Of a DNA stretch of 46,018 nucleotides, positions 16,325-24,315 are shown piece after piece. The position numbers were made by a program, and so were the translations under genes. The DNA comes from Myxococcales bacterium. GTDB taxonomy: Bacteria > Myxococcota > Myxococcia > Myxococcales > Myxococcaceae. The stretch spans positions 1 to 46,018 of the forward strand of contig JADLDB010000018.1 of NCBI GenBank assembly GCA_020846875.1, read 5' to 3'. Under the pieces are notes generated by a model. The model made no database searches. It worked only from the letters and a program-made list of their open reading frames with translations, and was not told where the DNA came from. Position 1 is the first letter of the stretch. Every line of letters starts with the position of its first letter.

Positions 16325-17235
16325 CCGGGCGGGGACTTCCAGCGCTCGTGCATCCACACCCACTGCTCCGGGTGCTCGCGTATGGCGTCCTCGATGCCCC
16401 TGGTCAGCTTCGCGGTGAGCGCGGTGACGAGCGCGTCGCCGTCGCCCTCGGGCACCTGCACCTCGCGCATGACGATGCGGTAGCGGTGCTTGCCGACGCG
16501 GTGGCAGAAGCCCGTCATCACCGCGGCGCCGGTGCGCAGCGCGAGATCGGCGGCCGCGCGCGGCGTCTTCGCCAGGTGCCCGAAGAAGGGCACCCACACC
16601 GACTGCACCCTGGTGTCCTGGTCGATGAGCAGGCCCAGGAAGGAGCCCCGCTTGAGCGCCCGCAGCATCTCCTTCGCGGCGCTGGCGCGGCCACGCCAGA
16701 TGGGCTTGACGCCGCCCGTGGACCGGAAGGACTCGATGAGCGCGGTGGTGCGCTCGTCCGACGCCTCCCGCGCGATGGTGAAGACAGGGTAGCCGGCCAG
16801 CCCGGCGCGGCGGGCGAGCAGCTCCCAGTTGCCCACGTGGCCGGTGACGAAGACGACGCCCTTCTTGCGGCCCAGGCACTCGTCGAAGGCGGCGCGCGAC
16901 TCGCTCGTCCAGTCCACCCACTCGTCGATGCGCGCGTCGAGCTGACGAACGCACACCAACTCCAGCGCCATCCGCCCCAGGTGGCGGAAGCAGGCCCGCA
17001 TCAGCGCCACCCGCTCGGCCTCGGGCTTCTCGGGGAAGGCGCGCGCCAGCGACGCCAGGGCCTTGCGCCGCTCTCCCCGGGCCAGCACCGAGCCCACCGC
17101 CCCCACGAAGGCCCCCAGGCCCGACGCCCACCTCACCGGCAGCAGCGACAAGACGCCCACCAGGGCCCGCACCAGCCCGTAGCGCACCGCCCGCCTGGCG
17201 CGCTTCCACGGCGGCGGGAGAGGGGTGTCGGCCAC
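16321..17235 (-). CDS. LpxL/HtrB-type lipid A acyltransferase family
   Basis: 304 aa from GTG 17235. Typical lysophospholipid acyltransferase-like fold of the Kdo2-lipid A secondary acyltransferases: an N-terminal hydrophobic helix (about 22-50), the HX4E catalytic pair in TGHVGNWELL (His133, Glu138), QDTRVQSVWVPFFG, and a C-terminal PEQWVWMHERW. Expected to add a secondary acyl chain to lipid A precursor at the inner membrane; the exact acyl position is not readable. It converges on the PlsC-type gene and diverges from the arginase-family gene with only 26 bp between start codons. Confidence 0.88.
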   Translation of the reverse strand: MADTPLPPPWKRARRAVRYGLVRALVGVLSLLPVRWASGLGAFVGAVGSVLARGERRKALASLARAFPEKPEAERVALMRACFRHLGRMALELVCVRQLDARIDEWVDWTSESRAAFDECLGRKKGVVFVTGHVGNWELLARRAGLAGYPVFTIAREASDERTTALIESFRSTGGVKPIWRGRASAAKEMLRALKRGSFLGLLIDQDTRVQSVWVPFFGHLAKTPRAAADLALRTGAAVMTGFCHRVGKHRYRIVMREVQVPEGDGDALVTALTAKLTRGIEDAIREHPEQWVWMHERWKSPPG

Positions 17236-17243
17236 GGGGCCGC

Positions 17244-17251
17244 GCTATACA
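17244..17251. promoter_or_regulatory. shared bidirectional -10-like element
   Basis: The eight bases GCTATACA sit in the middle of a 26-bp gap between divergent start codons. Read forward, TATACA ends ten bases before ATG 17262. Read in reverse, TATAGC ends eight bases before GTG 17235. The palindromic TATA core (17246-17249) is common to both. No good -35 hexamer is seen on either side, and upstream promoter elements would have to lie within the opposite gene. Confidence 0.45.
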
Positions 17252-17261
17252 CCCGAAGGCG

Positions 17262-18371
17262 ATGCGTGCACTTGAAGAGCTGGCGGCCCTGCTCCGGCCC
17301 GCGGGCGGCGGCCTGTACCTGGTCTCCACCGGCAAGGCCGAGCAGGAGCGCCTGCAAGAGCGGCTGTACGGCGTCTCCTCCGAGGCCCAGGTGCGCGCGG
17401 CCTTCGAGGCGTCCTTGCAGAAGCTCGCTGACGCCAAGGGCGTCTTGCTCGGCATACCGTCGGACGTGGGCGCGGGCTTCCGGCGCGGGGCCAACCTGGG
17501 GCCCCAGGCCATTCGAACGCGGCTGCTCGATGAAGGCGTCGATCTCTCCGCCCGCGGGGTGGTGGATGTCGGCGACGTCTTCGCGGTCCCGCAGTTGCTC
17601 CATGACTCCATGCTGTCCCCGCCACAGCTCGAGGCCAGCCGGAAGGCCCTCTACCCGGGTGTCGCCGCCGCCGAGCGGGAAGGCTTGCCCGTCTCGCCGC
17701 TGTCCATCGCCCAGCGCGTGTGGACGCTGGTGCTGGAGCTCAACCCATCCGCGAAGCTGTTCGCACTGGGAGGCGATCACTCCTGCGCCTGGCCGGTGGT
17801 GCCGGCGCTCCAGGCCGCGCGCGCGACGAAGGGACCGTGGGGGATCGTCCAGGCCGACGCCCACACCGATCTCCTCGAGACGCGCCTGGGGGTGACGTAC
17901 TGCTTCGGCACCTGGAGCTACCACGCCAACGACGCGCTCGGCCGGCAGGGGCGCCTCACCCAGGTGGGCATTCGCGCCTCGCGCAAGCCCAGAGAACACT
18001 GGGAGTCCACGCTGGGCGTCCGGCAGTTCTGGGCCGAGGCGGTGCGCGCGCGGCCGAAGGAGTCGCTGGACGAGGTGGTGGCGCACGTGAAGGCGAGCGG
18101 CGTGTCTCAGGTCTTCTTCTCCAACGACATCGACGGTACGGACGCGGCGTGGGCTGACGCCACCGGCACGCCGGAGCCGATGGGCCTCGAGCCGGACTGG
18201 CTGGTGGAGCTGATCCGCCGGCTGGGTCGCGAGGTGGGCATGCTGGGCGGCGACGTGATGGAGGTGGCGCCGGACTTGGGCCGCACGCCCGAGAGCCGCG
18301 CCCGCACCCTGGGCCTCTCCGTGCGCTACCTGGACGAAACCGTTGACGCCGCGCTGGGCAGGCCGCGCTGA
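17262..18371 (+). CDS. arginase/agmatinase family (ureohydrolase)
   Basis: 369 aa. Manganese ligands of the family are all visible: GGDHS (His173), DAHTD (Asp199, His201, Asp203) and SNDIDGTD (Asp289, Asp291), followed by the loop TGTPEP. Family members hydrolyse arginine, agmatine, formiminoglutamate or other guanidino compounds. The protein is longer than agmatinase (~300 aa) by about 60 N-terminal residues. Substrate loops do not allow assignment, and neighbours are no help. Cytoplasmic. The start codon is only ten bases from the -10-like TATACA. Confidence 0.85.
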   Translation: MRALEELAALLRPAGGGLYLVSTGKAEQERLQERLYGVSSEAQVRAAFEASLQKLADAKGVLLGIPSDVGAGFRRGANLGPQAIRTRLLDEGVDLSARGVVDVGDVFAVPQLLHDSMLSPPQLEASRKALYPGVAAAEREGLPVSPLSIAQRVWTLVLELNPSAKLFALGGDHSCAWPVVPALQAARATKGPWGIVQADAHTDLLETRLGVTYCFGTWSYHANDALGRQGRLTQVGIRASRKPREHWESTLGVRQFWAEAVRARPKESLDEVVAHVKASGVSQVFFSNDIDGTDAAWADATGTPEPMGLEPDWLVELIRRLGREVGMLGGDVMEVAPDLGRTPESRARTLGLSVRYLDETVDAALGRPR

Positions 18372-18394
18372 CTGTGGCAGGAAGGCCGCCGTCC

Positions 18395-18688
18395 ATGCGC
18401 TGGTGGTTCGCCGTCCTCGTCGCCCTCACGTTGCTGTCCGGCTGCAAGAGCAGGTGCCGCCAGCTCTCCGAGAAGCTGTGCGACTGCACGCTCAACTCGA
18501 ACGAGAAGACTTCGTGCCTGCAGCGCGCCGGTAACGCCGAGACGAACAGCCCCCCCACCGAGGCCGACGAGGCCGTGTGCGACCGGCTCTACGAGGGCTG
18601 TGACTGCCGGCTCGTCGACACGCCGACGGGGAAGATCCGCTGCGGGCTGGCGCGCGAGCTGGACGGCGCCGACGCCGGGATGAACTGA
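18395..18688 (+). CDS. small Cys-rich lipoprotein
   Basis: 97 aa from ATG 18395. The signal peptide ends in a clear lipobox (LLSGC17). The mature 80 residues contain about ten cysteines in paired patterns (CKSRC, CDC, CDCR), suggesting a disulfide-knotted periplasmic or outer-membrane-anchored domain. No family recognised. It follows the arginase-family gene by 23 bp and may share its transcript. Confidence 0.7.
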   Translation: MRWWFAVLVALTLLSGCKSRCRQLSEKLCDCTLNSNEKTSCLQRAGNAETNSPPTEADEAVCDRLYEGCDCRLVDTPTGKIRCGLARELDGADAGMN

Positions 18689-18719
18689 GCGCCCGCGTCC
18701 TCCTTTGGCGCGGCGCTCA
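18686..18719. terminator. possible bidirectional terminator hairpin
   Basis: TGAGCGCC (18686-18693) and GGCGCTCA (18712-18719) are perfectly complementary across an 18-base loop. They include the two convergent stop codons. There is no U run, so termination is only suggested. Confidence 0.35.
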
Positions 18720-20312
18720 CCCCTGCCAGCCGCGCTTCACCTTCGCGTACAGCCGGCGCAGGTCCTCGTTCACCTTCACGAACTCCGTCTTGCCCTTCTC
18801 CTCGGCGAGCTGCTTCTCCAGCGCGGGCAGCGACTTCTGCGCCTCGGCCATCGCCGGCTTGGAGTCGTGCACCAGCCAGTCCGCGCCCTGGATGAAGGCC
18901 AGCCGGGTGTCGAGGTTCTTCTCGGTCAGCCGCTTCATCAGCTCACCCACCAGCTCAGCCTTGCCGCTGCGGCCCACCTCGTACGCCGCGCGCTCCCGCA
19001 CGCCCTCGTCCTTGTCGTCCAGCTTCCTGGCCCAGCACGCGCCGTCCCCCTTGCACTCCGCCGCCGCCGTGACGCGCAGCTTGAGCGCGTTGATCTTCTC
19101 CACGTGCTGCTTCACCGAGGCCGCCACGTCCTTGCACTCCGAGTAGTCCGGATCGTCCTTGCACTCGGCCCCCAGCAGCTGCGCCTCGTCCTTGGCGAAC
19201 TTGTCGAAGACGGCCGGATCGTCGCCCACCATCGCCACGCCCTTCATCGACTGCTCGCGCGCGTCCCAGCTGCCCTTGCCCGACGACTCCACCAGCTTGC
19301 CGTAGGCCTCCTTGCCGCCGATGCGCGCGAGCGCCCACACGTACTCGTGGCGCGCGTTGGCCTCGTCCTCGAGCAGCATGGGGGCGATCACCTTCGCCGC
19401 CTCCTTCGAGCGCATCCGGCCCAGCGCGTCGGCCGCCTTCATCCGCATGATCAACTTGATGTCGTCGAACTCGCTCTTGAAGTTGAGAAAGCCGATCAGC
19501 GTCTTCTCGGCCCGCATCTCGTGGAGGTCGCCCAGCACCTGCGCCGCCTTCGCGTACAGCGCCACGTCCTTGATGTTGTTCTTCTCGGCCCAGGAGAAGA
19601 GCTCCTTGTCCTTCCCGTCCACCACCGGCACCAGCGCGTCCGCCGCCGGCTTACCGAGCTGGTACAGCGCGAAGGACGACTCCATGTAGAAGCTGATCCC
19701 CTTGCGCTCCTTGAACATCGCCTTCACCACGCCGGGCACCGCCCGCGGATCGCCGATGTCCCCCAGCGCCATGATCGCCTTCTTGGTCATGAAGGGCTCG
19801 ATCGCGTCGTCGGTCGCCAGCTCGTAGAGGGGCTCGAAGGCCTCCTTGGCGCCGAGCTGCCCCAGCCCCTCGATGGCGGCGATCACCGTGTAGTTGTCGC
19901 CCTTCACCTTGAGCAGCTTGCCCAGCGTGGGCACCGCCTTCGGATCGCCGAGGTTGCCAAGGGCCAGGGCGATCTCCTTGTTCATGGTGCGCGCGTCGCT
20001 GTCGCTGGCGCTCAGGTCCACCGCGTTGAGCAGCGGCTCCACCGACGAGGTGTCCTTCGCCTCACCCAGCAGCCGCGCCAGCACGGCCTTCACCTCGGGT
20101 GACTTCTCCGCGTCCATCCGCTTGTTCAGCATGGGCACCATCGCCGGTCCCATGTGCTTGGAGCTACGCAGATCCTCCACCGCCTTCTTCCGGTCCTTCT
20201 TCGTCTTGGCGTCGCCGATGCGCCCTTCCCAGTACGCCGGCGTCGACGGGTCCTTGCTGCAGCCGGCCAGCAACGCGAGTGAGAGACCAACTCCCAGGAC
20301 GATTCGACGCAT
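18717..20312 (-). CDS. HEAT-repeat lipoprotein
   Basis: 531 aa from ATG 20312, with GGAGG seven bases upstream. Lipobox LLAGC18. The body is a solenoid of HEAT/Armadillo-like units in which patterns such as DPRAVPGVVKAM, DPKAVPTLGKLL and AKEAFEPLYELA recur about every 35-40 residues over residues 35-360. A more irregular Cys-containing region follows (CKDDPDYSECKD, CKGDGACWARK), then a helical end. It probably acts as a periplasmic or outer-membrane-associated binding scaffold. A second, cytoplasmic HEAT protein is at 7265, but the two do not look like close copies. Specific partner unknown. Confidence 0.8.
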   Translation of the reverse strand: MRRIVLGVGLSLALLAGCSKDPSTPAYWEGRIGDAKTKKDRKKAVEDLRSSKHMGPAMVPMLNKRMDAEKSPEVKAVLARLLGEAKDTSSVEPLLNAVDLSASDSDARTMNKEIALALGNLGDPKAVPTLGKLLKVKGDNYTVIAAIEGLGQLGAKEAFEPLYELATDDAIEPFMTKKAIMALGDIGDPRAVPGVVKAMFKERKGISFYMESSFALYQLGKPAADALVPVVDGKDKELFSWAEKNNIKDVALYAKAAQVLGDLHEMRAEKTLIGFLNFKSEFDDIKLIMRMKAADALGRMRSKEAAKVIAPMLLEDEANARHEYVWALARIGGKEAYGKLVESSGKGSWDAREQSMKGVAMVGDDPAVFDKFAKDEAQLLGAECKDDPDYSECKDVAASVKQHVEKINALKLRVTAAAECKGDGACWARKLDDKDEGVRERAAYEVGRSGKAELVGELMKRLTEKNLDTRLAFIQGADWLVHDSKPAMAEAQKSLPALEKQLAEEKGKTEFVKVNEDLRRLYAKVKRGWQG

Positions 20313-20453
20313 GGTGCCTCCGGTGTCCGAGCCCCCCGACGACAGGCCCGTGAGAATGTGGTGCGTCGTAGACCCACCCGGAGGGAGGGTCAACGACTCG
20401 CTTGGAGCGCGTCGCTGCTCCGTGAACTTGGCTGTCAGCGCGTCCTCCCCTCG

Positions 20454-20459
20454 TGTAGA
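20454..20459 (+). promoter_or_regulatory. -10-like element before fmt
   Basis: TGTAGA ends eight bases before ATG 20468. TTGGCT lies at 20428-20433, but its 20-base spacing is too long for a standard promoter. No Shine-Dalgarno is seen, which fits a near-leaderless start. Confidence 0.3.
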
Positions 20460-20467
20460 GCGCGGGC

Positions 20468-21424
20468 ATGCCGCGCATCGTCTTCATGGGGACTCCGGAC
20501 TTCGCGGTGAAGTCCCTGGAGGCCTGCCTCGAGCTGGGCGAGGTGGTGGCCGTCGTCACCCAGCCGGACAAGCCGCGCGGGCGGGGGCAGGAGCTGTCCT
20601 TCTCCCCGGTGAAGCAGCTCGCGGTGGCGAAGGGGCTCACCGTGCTGCAGCCCCAGAAGGTCCGCGGGGTGGGCTTCGCCGACGAGCTGCGCGCCCTCGC
20701 TGCGGACGTGGCGGTGGTGACGGCGTACGGGAAGCTCCTCCCCAGGGACGTGCTGGACGTGCCCCGCCACGGCTGCGTCAACGTGCACGCCTCGCTGCTC
20801 CCGCGCTTCCGCGGCGCCGCGCCCATCCAGTGGGCGATCGCCTCGGGCGACGAGAAGACCGGCGTGTGCCTGATGAAGATGGACGAAGGCATGGACACCG
20901 GGCCCGTCATCGACCGCGCGGAGCTGCCCATCCTCCCCACCGACACGTCGGCCACGCTGCACGACAAGCTGGCGGCGCTGGGGGGCGAGGTGCTCAGGCG
21001 CGCGCTCCCCAGGTACCTCGCCGGCGAGCTCCGGCCGGTGGCTCAGGCTTCCGAGGGCGTGGTGCTGGCGCCGATGATCCAGAAGGAAGACGGGCAGCTC
21101 GACTTCACCCGGCCGGCGGTCGAGCTGGAGCGCCGGCTGCGGGCCTTCACCCCCTGGCCGGGCGCCTTCACCCGGCTGCAGGGAGCGCTGCTGAAGATCC
21201 ACCAGGCGAAAGTGCGCGAGGGGAAGGGCGAGGCCGGCACCGTGCTGGCGGTAGGGCCCTCTGGTCTCGAGGTGGCCTGCGGGCAGGGCAGCCTGTTACT
21301 CGAAGGCCTGCAGCCGGAAGGCAAGCGGGTGATGAGCGCTCGTGATTTTCTCGCTGGGCGCAGCGTCGCGGTGGGCGCGAAGCTCGGTCCGGTGAGGGCC
21401 ACGTATCGCGGCCCGGAGGCTTGA
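20468..21424 (+). CDS. fmt: methionyl-tRNA formyltransferase
   Basis: 318 aa, full length. Formylates initiator Met-tRNA using 10-formyl-tetrahydrofolate. Visible are the N-terminal VFMGTPDFAV, the folate-site signature SLLPRFRGAAPIQWAI, and the MDEGMDTGP loop. The C-terminal OB-like domain with LRAFTPWPGAF is present. def, often beside fmt, is not here. rsmB, another common partner, lies two genes downstream in the same direction, so this is an altered fmt-rsmB cluster. Confidence 0.95.
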   Translation: MPRIVFMGTPDFAVKSLEACLELGEVVAVVTQPDKPRGRGQELSFSPVKQLAVAKGLTVLQPQKVRGVGFADELRALAADVAVVTAYGKLLPRDVLDVPRHGCVNVHASLLPRFRGAAPIQWAIASGDEKTGVCLMKMDEGMDTGPVIDRAELPILPTDTSATLHDKLAALGGEVLRRALPRYLAGELRPVAQASEGVVLAPMIQKEDGQLDFTRPAVELERRLRAFTPWPGAFTRLQGALLKIHQAKVREGKGEAGTVLAVGPSGLEVACGQGSLLLEGLQPEGKRVMSARDFLAGRSVAVGAKLGPVRATYRGPEA

Positions 21425-21429
21425 AAGGT

Positions 21430-22338
21430 ATGTCCTTCACCATCCTCGTGCTCCACGGCCCCAACCTCCACTGGCTGGGCAGCGACGACGTCGACGAGCG
21501 GCTGGAGGCGCGCGCGTCCGAGCTGGGGGTCGACCTGTCCATCGTCCAGTCCAACGGCGAGGGCGCGCTGATCGACGAGCTGCACGAGCAGGAAGACGAG
21601 TACGACGCGGTGATCGTCAACCCCGGCGCGCTGGCCCCGGCGGCGTGGGCGCTGGCCGAGGCGCTGCAGTTGGTGGGCGTGCCCGCGGTGGAGGTGCTGC
21701 TCAAGGCCCTGCCGGCCGAGCGCGGCCCCAGCGCCCTGTCCCCGGTGGTGCAGCAGCAGATCCACGGCAAGGGGCATGACGGCTACCTGCACGCGCTGGA
21801 GGCCCTGGCCGGGATCCGCGGCCCGGGGCTGACGCCGGTGCGCTCTCCGGAGCGGCTGGAGGAGTCGGCCGCCGAAGAAGAGGAAGAAGAGGAGGCCGGG
21901 CCGGCGCGGCACGTGTCGCGCGGGGGCAAGTCGATCGGCCGCAGAGCGCCCCAGCAGGAAGCGCCAGCGGGCAAGAGCATCGGCCGGGGCACGAAGCGCG
22001 GCGAGGAGGCTCCAGCGCAGTCGGCGAAGAGCATCGGCAAGCGCTCCGACGCGGCTCCCGGCAAGGGGCCGGGAAGGAGTAACGGCCCGGGAAAACCAGC
22101 CGGTGACGGCAACGGGCTGTCGCGCGCCCTGGTGCGCGCGAAGCTGGCCGACCGCCTGGCGCGGAAGGTGCCGCCGGACACGCTGGCGGCGTGGGCCCGC
22201 GCGGAGTGGTCGGCGCTGCAGCAGGGCGGGCCGTGCGAGGCCGGACAGCGGGAGCTGCTCGACGGCGTGCTGCTCACGCTGATGGCCGGGGCGAAGGTGT
22301 CCGAGGACGTGCTGCTGGCGCAGATGGCGAAGCTGTAG
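21430..22338 (+). CDS. type II dehydroquinase-like (AroQ) pseudoenzyme with basic linker and extra C-terminal domain
   Basis: 302 aa from ATG 21430; TTG 21421 would overlap fmt. Residues 4-130 resemble type II 3-dehydroquinate dehydratase (ILVLHGPNL, QSNGEGALID, VNPGAL, GYLHALEAL). The usual catalytic set is mostly gone. The loop bearing the essential Arg and Tyr is deleted after GPNL. The His of NPGALTH is Pro70, the His of EVHxSN is Leu90, and the later Arg is absent; Asn12 and Asn64 remain. An acidic run and a basic linker follow, with KSIGR/K three times (K167, K182, K200), then a ~70-residue helical domain. Shikimate-pathway activity is unlikely; a binding or regulatory role, possibly linked to translation, is inferred. 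Confidence 0.72.
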   Translation: MSFTILVLHGPNLHWLGSDDVDERLEARASELGVDLSIVQSNGEGALIDELHEQEDEYDAVIVNPGALAPAAWALAEALQLVGVPAVEVLLKALPAERGPSALSPVVQQQIHGKGHDGYLHALEALAGIRGPGLTPVRSPERLEESAAEEEEEEEAGPARHVSRGGKSIGRRAPQQEAPAGKSIGRGTKRGEEAPAQSAKSIGKRSDAAPGKGPGRSNGPGKPAGDGNGLSRALVRAKLADRLARKVPPDTLAAWARAEWSALQQGGPCEAGQRELLDGVLLTLMAGAKVSEDVLLAQMAKL

Positions 22339-22365
22339 CAACCAACGCGACACGGGGAGGATCGC

Positions 22366-22827
22366 ATGACACCGCAGGGTGAAGCTGGAGCACCGGGGCA
22401 GCAACCGGGGTGGTTCTCACGCAACGGGAAGTGGCTGGTGGGGGGCGGGTGCGTCCTGCTGCTGGGGTGCTGTGGCGTGATGTCGCTGGGCGCGTGGCTC
22501 ACTGGCCAGGAGGTCGCCACGGTCAGGACCGCGGTCGAGGCGCTCGACGCGGACGCCGCGCGGGTGGACTGCGGAACGCCCGGTCCGGGTGGCGTGGACT
22601 GCAAGCTCAAGCGCACCGCGGGGGCGGGGAAGCTCGAGGCCTGCTGGGACCTGGAGATCACCTGCACCAACGGCGGGAAGATGCTCGGCCACGCCTGCGG
22701 GCAGCTCGGGGCAGGGCAGGCGGACGGCACGGCGAACATGCCGGTGTCGGCCTTCTCCAACCAGGACGGGTGCGACAGCCCGGTGTTGGGCGCGGTGAAG
22801 AACCTGCTCGTCACCACGGTGGAGTGA
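22366..22827 (+). CDS. small single-span membrane protein, unknown function
   Basis: 153 aa, with GGGGAGG seven bases before the ATG. A short Gly/Pro/Gln-rich N-terminus is followed by one membrane span (about residues 23-46, containing CCG), then a ~105-residue exported domain with several Cys (VDCG, VDCKL, ACWDLEITC, HAC, DGCDS) that could pair as disulfides. No family recognised. It sits between the AroQ-like gene and rsmB, with 27 bp and 10 bp gaps, so is probably cotranscribed. Confidence 0.7.
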   Translation: MTPQGEAGAPGQQPGWFSRNGKWLVGGGCVLLLGCCGVMSLGAWLTGQEVATVRTAVEALDADAARVDCGTPGPGGVDCKLKRTAGAGKLEACWDLEITCTNGGKMLGHACGQLGAGQADGTANMPVSAFSNQDGCDSPVLGAVKNLLVTTVE

Positions 22828-22837
22828 GGCCGCGGCG

Positions 22838-24226
22838 ATGACGCAAGCCAGGCGTGGCGGGCGGGGCGGTGTGGCGAAGCCGGGCGCTCCGGCGCTCCCG
22901 AAGGCCGCTCTGCCCACGGCGCGCACCATTGCCATCCAGGTGCTGGCGCGCGTCGCCGCCACCGACGCGTACCTGAACGTGGTGCTCGACTCGGTGCTGG
23001 ACGAGCTTCCCCCGAAGGATCCCCGCGACGCGGCCCTGGCCACCGAGCTGGCGTACGGCGCCACCCGCCGGCAGTTGACGCTCGACTTCGCCATCTCGAC
23101 CCACGCGGACCGCAAGCTGGACGCGATGGAGGACCGCGTGCTGGCCGCGCTGCGCATCGGCGCGTACCAGCTCTTCTTCACCCGCATCCCGAAGCACGCC
23201 GCGGTGGCGGACACGGTGGAGGCCCTGCGCCAGGTGGGCCTGGGCCGCGCGTCGGGCTTCGTCAACGCCATCCTGCGCAAGCTCTCGCCGCTTGAGTCGG
23301 CGCCCCTGCCGCCCTCGTCCGACGAGGCGGCGTTGCTCGCGGTGAAGGAGAGCCACCCCGAGTGGCTGGTGCGCCGCTGGCTACGCCAGTTCGGTCCCGA
23401 GAGAGCGCGCGCCATGCTGGCCGCCGACAACGAGGCGCCGGCCCTGGCCATTCGCGCCAACACCGCGAAGGTGACGCGCGACGAGCTGCTGAGCCAGCTC
23501 ACCGAGGTCGGCGTGATGGCGCGCGCCGCGTCGCGCTCTCCGGTCGGCCTCATCCTCGAGTCGCCGGGGCGGGTCGAGGATCTCTACGGCTACGCCGAGG
23601 GCCTGTGGCAGGTGCAGGACGAGGCCGCGCAGTTGGTGGGCGTGTTCGCGCAGGTGCCGGCGAGCGCCCGCGTGCTGGACGCCTGCGCCGCGCCCGGAGG
23701 GAAGGCCTGCCACCTCGCCCAGTCGAACGAGGTGTTGGCCATCGATCTCCACGGGCACAAGCTGCGGAAGATCGACGCCGAGGCGAGGCGGCTGGGCGTG
23801 CGAGCGCGGCTGCGGCTGGAAGCCTGCGACGCGTCGAAGCCCTTGCCCGACTCCTTCGGCGAATTCGACGCGGTGCTGATCGACGCGCCGTGCAGCGGCC
23901 TGGGCACCCTGCGCCGCCACCCGGAGCTGCGCTACCGGCGACAGGAGAAGGACCTCGCGTCGCTCACCCACCTGCAGCGGGAGATCCTCGAGCACTGCCA
24001 GCGAGTGGTGAAGCCCGGCGGGCTGCTCGTCTACGCGGTGTGCAGCACCGATCCGGTGGAGGGCGCGGATCAGATCGAGATGTTCCTGCGCAGCCACCCG
24101 GACTTCACCAGCGAGCCGCCGGTGGGCCTGGGGCACCTCCCCACCTGGCAGGGGCACCTGCGCACGCTGCCGGGGCCGGAAGGCTTCGACGGCTTCTTCG
24201 CCGCGCGGCTGCGCAAGCTGTACTGA
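22838..24226 (+). CDS. rsmB: 16S rRNA m5C967 methyltransferase RsmB
   Basis: 462 aa. N-terminal NusB-like RNA-binding domain (about 25-170, with ELAYGATRRQLTLD), then a Rossmann methyltransferase domain. SAM-binding motif CAAPGGKACHLAQ; catalytic cysteines lie in DAPCSGLGT (motif IV) and in VYAVCSTDP (motif VI), the order expected for m5C RNA methyltransferases. Expected to methylate C967 of 16S rRNA. It belongs to the fmt cluster. RsmB rather than another Nol1/Nop2 protein is supported by the NusB-like domain and fmt linkage. Confidence 0.9.
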   Translation: MTQARRGGRGGVAKPGAPALPKAALPTARTIAIQVLARVAATDAYLNVVLDSVLDELPPKDPRDAALATELAYGATRRQLTLDFAISTHADRKLDAMEDRVLAALRIGAYQLFFTRIPKHAAVADTVEALRQVGLGRASGFVNAILRKLSPLESAPLPPSSDEAALLAVKESHPEWLVRRWLRQFGPERARAMLAADNEAPALAIRANTAKVTRDELLSQLTEVGVMARAASRSPVGLILESPGRVEDLYGYAEGLWQVQDEAAQLVGVFAQVPASARVLDACAAPGGKACHLAQSNEVLAIDLHGHKLRKIDAEARRLGVRARLRLEACDASKPLPDSFGEFDAVLIDAPCSGLGTLRRHPELRYRRQEKDLASLTHLQREILEHCQRVVKPGGLLVYAVCSTDPVEGADQIEMFLRSHPDFTSEPPVGLGHLPTWQGHLRTLPGPEGFDGFFAARLRKLY

Positions 24227-24301
24227 AGCGCCTCCGCTCAAAAGGCAACGCGCGGGCGACGCTGCCGGACGCGCGCGGAAGTACTGCCGCGTCCACGCGG
24301 G

Positions 24302-24307
24302 TATGCT
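24302..24307 (+). promoter_or_regulatory. -10-like element before the pectin-acetylesterase-like gene
   Basis: TATGCT ends eight bases before ATG 24316 and matches the -10 consensus at four of six bases. No clear -35 at 16-18 bases. No Shine-Dalgarno. Confidence 0.3.
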
Positions 24308-24315
24308 CCTGGGCA

